Assembly (NCBI GenBank): GCA_013122435.1
Contig: WYDT01000023.1
Span: 51,193 to 115,192 of the forward strand
DNA: 64,000 nt
Direction: 5' to 3'
From: Chloroflexi bacterium AL-N1
Lineage (GTDB): Bacteria; Chloroflexota; Chloroflexia; Chloroflexales; Roseiflexaceae
Position 1 is the first letter of the stretch; the number at the start of each line of letters is the position of its first letter. The position numbers and the translations under genes were made by a program. The notes beneath the pieces were generated by a model. It ran no database searches, had not been told where the DNA came from, and was given only the letters and a program-made list of their open reading frames with translations. Positions 16,672 through 25,208 of this stretch are shown here, in pieces.

Positions 16672-18696
16672 ATGCAGCACAAACCTATTCCACGACGTGT
16701 TTTCCTGCGACTTGTAGCTTGTGGTGCTGGATCACTGGTCGTAGCTTGTAGCAACAATCGCGCTGGCCAAAATGATACTACCACCAACACAGCACAGGAC
16801 ACACCTGCAGCACAAACCACTACAGAAAACGCTTCTATAAGCAGCACCTATCAAGAAGCTCCGATGCTCACTGAACGAGTAAATGCAGGGCAACTCCCTC
16901 CGGTAGACGAACGCCTCCCACAAGAACCTGTACAAATCGATGTCGTTGACGAAATTGGCCAGTATGGTGGTGAATGGAGAACTGCATTCCTTGGAATGTC
17001 AGATGACATCTGGATTAACCGAACCATTAATTATGATGGATTAGTACGGTGGGACACGACATTCACAAAGATTATCCCCAACGTTGCTAAACAGTGGGAA
17101 GTCAATACTGATGGATCACAATACACCTTCTTGCTACGCGAAGACCTGAAATGGTCAGATGGAAAACCATTTACATCGGCTGACATTATCTTCTGGAATG
17201 AAGATGTACTGAACAACGCAGAACTTTCACCAGATGGACCACCAAATTGGTTACAGGTTGATGGAGTTCCAGTAGAGATCACTGCTCCCGATGAATACAC
17301 CGTCATATTCAACTTTGCAGGGCCAAACGGACTTTTTCTCCAGCGACTGGCCGGGTCAGATGGTCTTGAGGTTGTGAGTATACAGGCTGAATACGCGAAG
17401 CAGTGGCATAACAAATATAATCCTGAAGTTGAACAACTGACAGAAGAGCAGGGCGAAGCATCGTGGACCGAACTCTTCACCAGCAACGTAAGCAGTGGAC
17501 AAGGGAGTGTACGGGCTCATATGCAAAACCCGGCACTCCCAACGCTGGCTGGCTGGACATTTGTCAACAGTATCAACGACGAATCACCATTAATTGCAGA
17601 GCGAAATCCATATTACTGGAAAGTTGATTCTGAAAATAACCAACTACCCTATCTTGACAGAGTTATCTTCGAAGTCGTTGAAGATCGTGATGTTATTGTT
17701 CTGATGGCATTAAATGGCGAGATTGATATGCAGCATCGTGGTATTGGAGATCCTTTCAATAAACCACTTTTTGTCGAAAATCAAACTGACGGTGACTACC
17801 AACTTTTTGAGGTAATTGACGCCAACATGAATGATGTATGCATTGGCTTTAATCTCACTCACAAAGATCCTATGAAACGCGATATCTTTAACAACAAACT
17901 CTTCCGACAAGCCATGTCTGTTGCTATTGATCGACAAGCTATCATAGATACCACCGAACAGGGGCAGGGCGAACCCTGGCAAGCTGCTCCACGCCGGGAA
18001 TCAGACTTTTTTGATGAGGAGATGGCCAAACAATTCACCACTTATGATCTCAATCAGGCGAATACATGGTTAGATGAGGCTGGTTATCGTCAAGGCTCAG
18101 ACGGCATACGATCAGGCCCAGATGATCAACCTATCCGTATTCAACTTGCCACATCATCACATAATAAAGGACGGCTGGATATAGCCACTTTGCTGCTTGA
18201 TTACTGGCGAGCTGTCGGTATTGACATTACATTGCTGGCTGAGGAACGAGACATATTTCAAGATGATCGCCGTAATCAAAATGATTTTGATGTGGCCATT
18301 TGGTCCGGTGATGGTGGCCTCACTCCTCTGATCGACCCAAGATGGTATCTTCCATCAAGTATCGAATCACTCTTTGGGGTCGGGTGGTACATCTGGTCAG
18401 TAGATCCCCAAAGTGATCTGGCTGTTGAGCCTCCTGATGAGGTGAAACAACAGATTACTTTATATCGGGAAATCGAGGCCACTGCTGATGTTGACGTACA
18501 GACAGCAAAAATGACCGAGATTCTCCAAATTGCCAAAACCGGCTTTTACGCGATAGGTGTTTCACTTCCCGCCATGTCGTTTGGGGTTGTTAAAAATAAT
18601 TTCTACAATGTGCCAATGACTATGTATAATTCGAGTAGTTTCCTAAATCCTGGCCCTACCAACCCACCACAATATTTTAAGAAAACAGAAACTTAA
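16672..18696 (+). CDS. ABC-type peptide/nickel substrate-binding lipoprotein (SBP family 5) with Tat-like signal
   Basis: The open frame begins earlier but overlaps the STAS gene. The ATG at 16672, with GAGG seven bases upstream, starts exactly at an export signal and was chosen. The 674-residue precursor has a twin-arginine-like n-region (RRVFLRL), a hydrophobic core and a lipobox (LVVAC), then a long low-complexity Thr/Asn-rich linker. The mature part is a family-5 solute-binding protein (YTFLLREDLKWSDGKPFTSADIIF; FRQAMSVAIDRQAI). It is longer than typical oligopeptide binders. No permease or ATPase genes are adjacent. It ends a sensory series, so it may act as a ligand receptor for the HAMP-STAS protein instead of, or as well as, import. 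Confidence 0.88.
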   Translation: MQHKPIPRRVFLRLVACGAGSLVVACSNNRAGQNDTTTNTAQDTPAAQTTTENASISSTYQEAPMLTERVNAGQLPPVDERLPQEPVQIDVVDEIGQYGGEWRTAFLGMSDDIWINRTINYDGLVRWDTTFTKIIPNVAKQWEVNTDGSQYTFLLREDLKWSDGKPFTSADIIFWNEDVLNNAELSPDGPPNWLQVDGVPVEITAPDEYTVIFNFAGPNGLFLQRLAGSDGLEVVSIQAEYAKQWHNKYNPEVEQLTEEQGEASWTELFTSNVSSGQGSVRAHMQNPALPTLAGWTFVNSINDESPLIAERNPYYWKVDSENNQLPYLDRVIFEVVEDRDVIVLMALNGEIDMQHRGIGDPFNKPLFVENQTDGDYQLFEVIDANMNDVCIGFNLTHKDPMKRDIFNNKLFRQAMSVAIDRQAIIDTTEQGQGEPWQAAPRRESDFFDEEMAKQFTTYDLNQANTWLDEAGYRQGSDGIRSGPDDQPIRIQLATSSHNKGRLDIATLLLDYWRAVGIDITLLAEERDIFQDDRRNQNDFDVAIWSGDGGLTPLIDPRWYLPSSIESLFGVGWYIWSVDPQSDLAVEPPDEVKQQITLYREIEATADVDVQTAKMTEILQIAKTGFYAIGVSLPAMSFGVVKNNFYNVPMTMYNSSSFLNPGPTNPPQYFKKTET

Positions 18697-18755
18697 CCCT
18701 ATCTTTGTCTCAGTTATCAGCTATTTCTCGATCAATGAGCAAAATAAAACAGCAT

Positions 18756-18785
18756 AAAACGGGTGTTGGAAATAACACCCGTTTT
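18756..18785. terminator. Bidirectional terminator between convergent genes
   Basis: Perfect 12-bp stem AAAACGGGTGTT (18756-18767) and AACACCCGTTTT (18774-18785) with a 6-nt loop. The A/T ends of the stem provide a U-tract in both directions, fitting its place between convergent genes. Confidence 0.85.
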
Positions 18786-18807
18786 CCTTGTGATATCTTT
18801 GTAGCTA

Positions 18808-20535
18808 TTAAGATGATGCTTTGAAGGTAAATACAATACGCCCAAACTGGATTCGCGATCCATCCTGAACAGGAACTGGCACATTCGGGTCGATCTTTGC
18901 ACCATCTACACGGGTGTAGTTTGTACTATCCAAATCGGTCACAGTCCACTGTCCATACGCGAAGCTCATACGTGCGTGCTGACGACTTACACCACCACTT
19001 TCACCGCCGTAGTTGGTCAGATCAACCTCAGGAAAAATACCACTTATTGGATCTTCACGACCAATTACAATCTCGTTTTTTCCAGCCGGAAATGATAGTT
19101 CTTGACCATCACTTTCAACAACCAAACGCGGCGTAGACATGGTTGGAATAGGTGTTGGTGACATCGGTGGTACACCAGGTATGGCTGGATCCGGATGGAG
19201 AGGCGCTTCCGGCATTGGAGTGCCAGATATATCTCCACCTGACGATTCAGAAATGTTTGGATCAGGTATAGCCGATGGTGTTGCTGGTGTATCCAAACTT
19301 GGTTCTGCTTCCATCACTGTTGAGGGAGAACCCGTCTCAGGTACAGTTGTGGGCGGAATAGCTGCTGAAGGAGTTCCACCACCTAATGCGACCAACTCCG
19401 TCTGCAGGCGCGTCAATGCTGTGCGTGCTTCATCCAGCCCTTGTGATACCGCCGCTGGGGCAGCTGCGCCAAACGTTACCTGCATCTGCTCAAACTGCGC
19501 CACAATCTGTTCCTGTCGCACAATTTCTTCTTCTAAGCGAGCTATTTCTGCCGGATCAACAGTCGGTACTGGCGGTTGAAGGGTGTTTAGTTCGTTTTGC
19601 AGGCGCGTCAGTGTTGTGCGTGCTTCATCCAGCCCTTGTGATACCGCCGCTGGGGCAGCTGCGCCAAACGTTACCTGCATCTGCTCAAACTGCGCCACAA
19701 TCTGTTCCTGTCGCACAATTTCTTCTTCCATCCGTGTTCGTTCAGCTTCATAAGCCGCCGCGTCGCCTGCTGATGGCTGGACTGTTTGGCTGGGCTGTTT
19801 GGCTGGTGGCGTAGCATCTGCAATAGGTACCACAACCTCTTCACTGGAAGGTTCTGGAGTTATGGTCGAAACAGCTGGTGTTGCTTCAAAAACAGGTATC
19901 TCTGCAACCACCGGAGTTTCTGAGGGCACAACAACGGAGGACTTTTCGGCTGGCGTTGCCTGATCAACAGATGTTGCATTTGGTGCTTCTTCTGACATAG
20001 ATGATTCACTGGCAGGCGTAGTTACCACAGGTGTTTCAACAGGTGTAGCTGGCTCCTGTGTCTCAGCCTTTGGTGGCGCGTCATTTGACGGTAACCCAAA
20101 CAGGGACGCTTCAGACTCATTGTTATTTGAAGCCGTTGTTGGAGAAGTCGCATCTGGTGTAGTCGTAGGCAATACCGCACCACATTGCTCACAAAACTGA
20201 TCCCCAGGTACATATTGGAAACCACAAATCTGACATGTTGGTTTTCCTTCCGCATCTGTTTCCTGCGATGGTGGCGGTGCATAGATAGTTGGAGCATCAG
20301 CACTTGCGAAACCCACAGAAAGTGCCGCTAATGATGCTCCACATTCATCGCAGAATGCCTCTCCTGGCAAAACCGTAGCCTGGCACGATGGACATTGCAA
20401 CGCCGCAGCCGTAGGTTGTTCAGCAACGACTGCTGGTGTTGGAGCTGGCGCATCGCTCCCCTGCAATCGTGTGCCACATTGATCACAAAAACGATTGGCC
20501 GGATCATTTATTGCGCCACAGGTTGGACACTTCAT
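18808..20535 (-). CDS. Triple zinc-ribbon, coiled-coil repeat, FHA-domain protein
   Basis: The start has AAGGAG upstream. The 575-residue protein opens with three zinc ribbons (CPTCGAIND..FCDQCG, CPSCQ..FCDECG, CQICG..FCEQCG) within the first 125 residues. A Pro/Thr/Glu-rich disordered linker follows. Then come two nearly identical ~65-residue coiled-coil repeats (each with EEIVRQEQIVAQFEQMQVTF), another low-complexity linker, and a C-terminal FHA domain (IVIGRED, SRQHARM, LDSTNYTRVDG). FHA domains bind phospho-threonine, so this is a scaffold or effector for the kinase encoded upstream in the same minus-strand cluster. It is the last gene of the cluster, ahead of a strong terminator. Confidence 0.9.
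   Translation of the reverse strand: MKCPTCGAINDPANRFCDQCGTRLQGSDAPAPTPAVVAEQPTAAALQCPSCQATVLPGEAFCDECGASLAALSVGFASADAPTIYAPPPSQETDAEGKPTCQICGFQYVPGDQFCEQCGAVLPTTTPDATSPTTASNNNESEASLFGLPSNDAPPKAETQEPATPVETPVVTTPASESSMSEEAPNATSVDQATPAEKSSVVVPSETPVVAEIPVFEATPAVSTITPEPSSEEVVVPIADATPPAKQPSQTVQPSAGDAAAYEAERTRMEEEIVRQEQIVAQFEQMQVTFGAAAPAAVSQGLDEARTTLTRLQNELNTLQPPVPTVDPAEIARLEEEIVRQEQIVAQFEQMQVTFGAAAPAAVSQGLDEARTALTRLQTELVALGGGTPSAAIPPTTVPETGSPSTVMEAEPSLDTPATPSAIPDPNISESSGGDISGTPMPEAPLHPDPAIPGVPPMSPTPIPTMSTPRLVVESDGQELSFPAGKNEIVIGREDPISGIFPEVDLTNYGGESGGVSRQHARMSFAYGQWTVTDLDSTNYTRVDGAKIDPNVPVPVQDGSRIQFGRIVFTFKASS
19403..19728 (-). repeat. Intragenic tandem duplication in the FHA protein gene
   Basis: Segments 19403-19533 and 19598-19728 are 131-bp direct copies with a 195-bp period (65 codons). 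They differ at only about two positions near the left end. Near identity at the DNA level shows a recent duplication or gene conversion and would allow copy-number change by slippage. Confidence 0.9.
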
Positions 20536-20626
20536 AGAAAAAACTCCTTAACCAAACCAGCATAACAGAGCACGAGACCTTTACCATATTGCTGCTTTAC
20601 TTTATACACGAAATACTTCCTTTGTA

Positions 20627-21871
20627 CTATACCTCATCAAGCTTCTGAGTCAAGCGTCTGGTGGCATAACGTAGCTCTTTTTGTGACTCCGCACTCATGG
20701 ACTCGCCTTGCTCAAGTTGTTCGGCCTGATCTTGCGCTGTCTGAGCAAGGTCTAATTCTCCCAAATCGAGCAACCGTGTTGCTGCAGCACGTAGCTTTTG
20801 TGTCGCACCGGTGATATTACCTGCCTCAGCCTCAGAAAGCGCACGGGTCTGGAGTTTGAACGCGGTCACTTTTTCTACGAGATTCATCACTCGTGGATCG
20901 TACTGGGCCATCTGCTCATCGCTGGTAAATTCAAGTAATACATCTTGTTTAATAACATGCTCAGACTCAGATCCCAACGGCGTGTAGTGCAATTCTGCCT
21001 GTGCAATACGAAATGTTCCAGATACACGAGGCGGTACCATCAAATCCACCACAACACTCCCCACACTCGTCGACTCCAGATCACCAATACGGACAGCTAT
21101 TTCACTCTGACCGATCGGTTGATAGCCAAGATTCGCAATAACAGGAGTGGCACGATGCACCACACGGGGTGTGACATCACGGGCCAAACGCAGGAGCAAG
21201 CGCGCATCACGGGCAACGGTTCCCTGAGCAGTTTGTACGGCTCTTTGGAAGAAGGTGGTAATTTTGGTTGGATCGGCAATATAATCTGATATTCCATCAG
21301 TGATTTCAGCTAGATCATCCAGGAGCTTTTCGTTCCATTCTGATCCTAATCCAAATGCTGTGATACGGACATCCTCTTGTTTTAGTTCTTTGGCAATTGT
21401 ACGGCAATGCTCTTCATCTCCCCAGGTCTGTCCATCGGTCAACAACAAGAGTGATGATACGCGATCCAAGGTATAGTGCTTGCGTAATTCTGTTTGGCCA
21501 GATCGCAAACCACCAGACATGGCCGTTCCACCAGCCTCCTCTATTCGATCAACCTGCGCCTTAATAGCCTCTTTATCGGTGGCAAGCGTAGCTGGCAGAA
21601 TAGTTTCGACCTGATCATCAAACATAACAATTGATACAATATCTTGTGGGGTTAGTGTATCAATAACGTGTTTCGTAGCTTCTTTCATTGATACAAGCTT
21701 AGGGCCTTGCATTGAACCGGATCGATCCAGCACCAGGCAGAAGTTAAGTGGTACCGCTTTACTGGCACCACCAGCATGTATCTCGGTCAGCAAATACACG
21801 ACCTGAGCACTACCACTGGCAGGAACTGGTGCACGCCCCCATGTACATGTAAGAGTCACATCATTCGACAT
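20627..21871 (-). CDS. VWA-domain protein of the kinase/phosphatase cluster
   Basis: The 414-residue protein has a von Willebrand A domain at about 40-210 with an intact metal-dependent adhesion site: DRSGSM after strand 1, the conserved Thr in the GGTAMSGG loop, and LLTDGQ. A beta-rich region (about 220-320) and a helical C-terminus (ALSEAEAGNITGATQKLRAA) follow, as in Chloroflexota and cyanobacterial VWA proteins of this type. There is no signal peptide or membrane helix, so it is cytosolic. It is the only member of the five-gene minus-strand cluster without a zinc ribbon. VWA plus Ser/Thr kinase plus PP2C sets are known from tellurite-type stress clusters (the TerY-P triad), though this VWA protein is longer than TerY. 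Confidence 0.9.
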   Translation of the reverse strand: MSNDVTLTCTWGRAPVPASGSAQVVYLLTEIHAGGASKAVPLNFCLVLDRSGSMQGPKLVSMKEATKHVIDTLTPQDIVSIVMFDDQVETILPATLATDKEAIKAQVDRIEEAGGTAMSGGLRSGQTELRKHYTLDRVSSLLLLTDGQTWGDEEHCRTIAKELKQEDVRITAFGLGSEWNEKLLDDLAEITDGISDYIADPTKITTFFQRAVQTAQGTVARDARLLLRLARDVTPRVVHRATPVIANLGYQPIGQSEIAVRIGDLESTSVGSVVVDLMVPPRVSGTFRIAQAELHYTPLGSESEHVIKQDVLLEFTSDEQMAQYDPRVMNLVEKVTAFKLQTRALSEAEAGNITGATQKLRAAATRLLDLGELDLAQTAQDQAEQLEQGESMSAESQKELRYATRRLTQKLDEV

Positions 21872-21960
21872 ATCAAGGTATCCACTTCATTTTAATCATA
21901 CCATTGTCATATACAAGTACGTCTATTGATCGGATATTGTTGCATAACGATACAACACAC

Positions 21961-23355
21961 TTAAGCATCGGTAGCACCCGCCAGGAACAGAATAACACAA
22001 CAAAACAGAATGGTTATCGCACCAGTTACAAAACCAATCAGTGCATGTCGACGACCAAACTTTGAATGTGCCGTCTGCTGCGTGGCGAGTGCTATCACAG
22101 CCATCGTTGATGCAATAGGGCCAGTCACAAGTGCTGGCATGCCAATAATGATGCCAAACCCCTGAATTGGAGTATCATCACCGGTCTCGATCAATACACC
22201 TGCAAGCACAACCACGACGGCGATACCCATAACAATGCCACTGGCAATACCAAGCCAGCGACTCGCACTTGCCAGCACCGTTGTTTGCTGAACAGGCGCC
22301 GGAGGCTGATAGGTTACCGTATTTTCCGCCCCATACACTCCCGATGTCGCAGGTGGGTAAGATGGAGTAGCTGGTCGACTATAAATAGTCCCTGGTTCAA
22401 TGTGCGGCGCAACTGCTTGTGTTGAGGCCATGGTTTGCTCTGTAGCACGAAACAATGCATCTCGAAATTCATGGATGGTCGTAAAGCGCTGTGCTGGATC
22501 ATTATCTACCGCTTTGGATAGCACTTCCGACACCTCACGCGAAATACTCGCCTGTAACTCTGTTGCAAACGGGAGGCGAAAAGGCGTCTGTGTTGGATCA
22601 TAGCCCGTCACAAGTTGATGTACCAGCACACCCAGTGAATAGACATCCGAACGTGCATCCGTTTGACCGCGCCCGTACTGTTCCGGCGCACTGTAGCCAG
22701 CAGTTCCAAAGGCCTGTGTGTCTTTTTCCTTGCCTGGTTTAAATAAGCGCGCAATGCCAAAATCAATCAGTTTCAATTGGCCTTGTGGTGTGAGCATAAT
22801 ATTCGCCGGTTTGAGATCACGAAAAATAATCGGTGGGTTACTGGTATGCAAATATGTGAGCACATCGCAGAGTTGGCGTACCCAAGACAACACCCTGGAC
22901 AATGGTTGTGGCAATCCTTCTTGTTGCACATAACTGATTAACGTGTCACCTGGCACAAACTCCATCACCAGATACGCTTTCCCATCCTGTTCAAAATGAT
23001 CGATCACCCGTGGCAAATTCGGATGTGCAAGCGCCGCTAACATCTCTGCTTCATTACGGAACGATTCACGAACTTGTTGACGTTCCAACGGGCTGGTGAT
23101 TGCCTGACTACTCATTTCTTTGATGGCCCAGTTTACGGTGCTAAGACGGCGATCACTGGCACGGTAGACGGCCCCCATACCACCCTGGCCAAGCTTCTCT
23201 TCAATCACATAGCGTTCTTGTAACACCATTTGTGTTGGCAACATACCCGTTGCGATGAGATTGGAAAGGCCAGTATCGGCTAAATTGGTGCCACATTGAA
23301 AACAGAATTGTGCGTTGTCTATGTTGTCAGACTGGCATACCGGGCAACTTTTCAT
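21961..23355 (-). CDS. Zinc-ribbon Ser/Thr protein kinase with membrane C-terminus
   Basis: The 464-residue protein has one zinc ribbon (CPVCQSDN..FCFQCG) in residues 4-25, then a complete Hanks-type kinase domain at about 48-310: glycine loop LGQGGMGAVYRA, catalytic Lys in WAIKEM, catalytic loop FRDLKPANIML, DFG in IDFGIAR, and APE in YSAPEQYG. The catalytic loop has FRD instead of HRD, common in this bacterial subgroup and compatible with activity. After a Pro/Thr-rich linker come about four hydrophobic segments (375-460), so the kinase is anchored with its catalytic part in the cytoplasm. It lies 61 bp after a PP2C gene and 89 bp before the VWA gene in the same direction. Confidence 0.93.
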   Translation of the reverse strand: MKSCPVCQSDNIDNAQFCFQCGTNLADTGLSNLIATGMLPTQMVLQERYVIEEKLGQGGMGAVYRASDRRLSTVNWAIKEMSSQAITSPLERQQVRESFRNEAEMLAALAHPNLPRVIDHFEQDGKAYLVMEFVPGDTLISYVQQEGLPQPLSRVLSWVRQLCDVLTYLHTSNPPIIFRDLKPANIMLTPQGQLKLIDFGIARLFKPGKEKDTQAFGTAGYSAPEQYGRGQTDARSDVYSLGVLVHQLVTGYDPTQTPFRLPFATELQASISREVSEVLSKAVDNDPAQRFTTIHEFRDALFRATEQTMASTQAVAPHIEPGTIYSRPATPSYPPATSGVYGAENTVTYQPPAPVQQTTVLASASRWLGIASGIVMGIAVVVVLAGVLIETGDDTPIQGFGIIIGMPALVTGPIASTMAVIALATQQTAHSKFGRRHALIGFVTGAITILFCCVILFLAGATDA

Positions 23356-23416
23356 ATCAATACTTTGTAGTTATTCACTAAAAAACAAATATCTTCGACT
23401 TTAGATATAGTTCGCT

Positions 23417-25204
23417 CTATTCACTGAATTTCTTAAAGTGCACAATAACAGATGTAATGTTATCCTCACCGCCAGCCGCATTCGCTGCATCGATCAGTTG
23501 TTCACATGCCATCTGTGGGTCCGTATGTTGGTCGATAATCTCAGCCATTTGGGGATCACGTACCATTTCCCACTGGCCATCACAACAGAAAAAGAGCGCA
23601 TCATCAGATTGCAGTCGTTCACTAAAAATATCAATCTGCACTTCCGATTTATCACCAAGTGAACGTAACACAGCATTTTTCTGTGGATGCGTATAAATAT
23701 CGTTCTCAGTAATTTGTCCCAACTCCACCAAACGCATCACTAACGAATGATCGTTGGTAATACGGCGAAGCTGTTTATCTCGATACAGATAGGTACGGCA
23801 ATCGCCAACATTCCCAATAATGGCACGATCACCCACGACCAAAGCCATTGTGATGGTGGTTCCCATATCATTACCACGTGCATGTGCTTCACGTAAGACA
23901 TACTCATTCGCCTGTTCAATTGCCTTATGAACGATGTCTTTGAGTCGAGCCTCATCAAAATCAGCATCAGTTTCGAGTGTTGGAGCAAGATATGTGCGTA
24001 ACACCATTTCAGCAGCACCACGGATCGCCAGACCACTGGCAACCTCACCGGCAGCATGGCCTCCCATACCGTCAGCTACGATAAACAAGCCCCAGGAGCG
24101 ACCGCGAGAATTTTGCACCATCCGCAGATCAAGTGCCAAAAGACTGTCTTCGTCTAGTTCACGCACCATGCCTGGATGTGATGCCACACCAATATGCATC
24201 CACAGTGGTATTGGAGAAGTTCGTTCAGCAATGAGCACATCGAGACGCTCGGCTAAGGCTGTCGGGGTGACAATCTCGCCCATCCGTAAGGTACGCAGCA
24301 GCTCAACAAGATCAGATTCAGCCACCGCCACAACTTCCTCTTCTGCTAGCCGTTGTGTGGTACGAGGTGTGGCTGTCAAAGCCTCAAGCAACACGGTGAG
24401 CGCCTGTAAATCGGCTAGTGTGTCCTCTTTCGCATCATCAATACGCCGTAAATGCGGTGTTGCTTGTAAGAGCGGTTGTTGTGCTGCTGTCAATTCAAGA
24501 TCACTTACATCCACTGAACCAAGCACAAACCCCTCGTCATGCAGCAATTGCAATAAGCGCGCCATATGCAGACCGATCTTAAACGCATCTAATTCCTCAA
24601 GTGGTGGAACAACTGACGTGCGGCCGGTATCAGTAACTAACGTTAAAAGCCCTGCATCAGTGCGTACCTGATCCCAGATAGGCGGTAGAATATTACGTGC
24701 TTGAGCATCAGCGATTTCTGGAACCAACGATAAACCTGACAATGCATCCTGAGTAAGAAGTTGTCCCCGATAGTGACGCCCTTCCAATGACGCACCACAT
24801 TCACTACAAAACATTTCTCCTTCACCCAGCGATGTGGCATCGCACGCCCAACAACGCTCCCAGGGGCGCCGATCCACTACTTCTACACGTTCTTCCTGCT
24901 GAGATACAAGTTCATATCGATTAGCGAAAAGCGTTGCCTCTGATGGAGACACGTCACGTTCTTCGTCCATCATACTACCTCTTGATTCACAATTGTCTTG
25001 CACTATATTATTTTGATTCGACAATGGCCCGGAAAGAGATACCACTTCGCTTGAAGAAGCAATAGCCGTTTCAACATTGAGTGTTTCTGCAAGCCATGCT
25101 TGATCGTCAGACGATGAATTTACCGTCTCTAATGATGCTGCACATTGATAACAGAAACGTGCACTATCACGATTTGATGCACCACACGATGGGCAGATTT
25201 GCAT
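23417..25204 (-). CDS. Double zinc-ribbon PP2C phosphatase with a kinase-like central segment
   Basis: The 595-residue protein has two zinc ribbons: CPSCGASN..FCYQC at 4-22 and CWACDATSLGEGEMFCSECG near 118-137. The middle part (about 140-320) has kinase-fold features (AFKIGLHMARLLQLLHDEGF followed by LGSVDVSDLEL, resembling the helix before a catalytic loop) but no catalytic Asp-Lys pair, so it looks like a decayed kinase domain. The C-terminal PP2C domain (about 335-590) is intact: DEDSLL, DGMGGHAAGE, GNVGDCRTYLYRD, and GGEDNITSVIV. It should dephosphorylate Ser/Thr targets of the neighbouring kinase. It starts 4 bp after the stop of the preceding phosphatase gene, so the two are translationally coupled. 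Confidence 0.88.
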   Translation of the reverse strand: MQICPSCGASNRDSARFCYQCAASLETVNSSSDDQAWLAETLNVETAIASSSEVVSLSGPLSNQNNIVQDNCESRGSMMDEERDVSPSEATLFANRYELVSQQEERVEVVDRRPWERCWACDATSLGEGEMFCSECGASLEGRHYRGQLLTQDALSGLSLVPEIADAQARNILPPIWDQVRTDAGLLTLVTDTGRTSVVPPLEELDAFKIGLHMARLLQLLHDEGFVLGSVDVSDLELTAAQQPLLQATPHLRRIDDAKEDTLADLQALTVLLEALTATPRTTQRLAEEEVVAVAESDLVELLRTLRMGEIVTPTALAERLDVLIAERTSPIPLWMHIGVASHPGMVRELDEDSLLALDLRMVQNSRGRSWGLFIVADGMGGHAAGEVASGLAIRGAAEMVLRTYLAPTLETDADFDEARLKDIVHKAIEQANEYVLREAHARGNDMGTTITMALVVGDRAIIGNVGDCRTYLYRDKQLRRITNDHSLVMRLVELGQITENDIYTHPQKNAVLRSLGDKSEVQIDIFSERLQSDDALFFCCDGQWEMVRDPQMAEIIDQHTDPQMACEQLIDAANAAGGEDNITSVIVHFKKFSE

Positions 25205-25208
25205 TGAT

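Noticed and set aside
19403..19728. CRISPR-like or minisatellite array
   Set aside because: Only two long copies in frame within a protein gene; there are no short repeats with unique spacers anywhere in the window.
19139..19814. Plus-strand open frames opposite the FHA gene, one of them repetitive
   Set aside because: They are the antisense of the coiled-coil repeats and low-complexity linkers of the FHA protein; no start signals.
23934..24671. 245-codon plus-strand frame opposite the PP2C/pseudokinase gene
   Set aside because: Ser/Ala-rich antisense translation without any motif; the minus-strand PP2C gene is certain.
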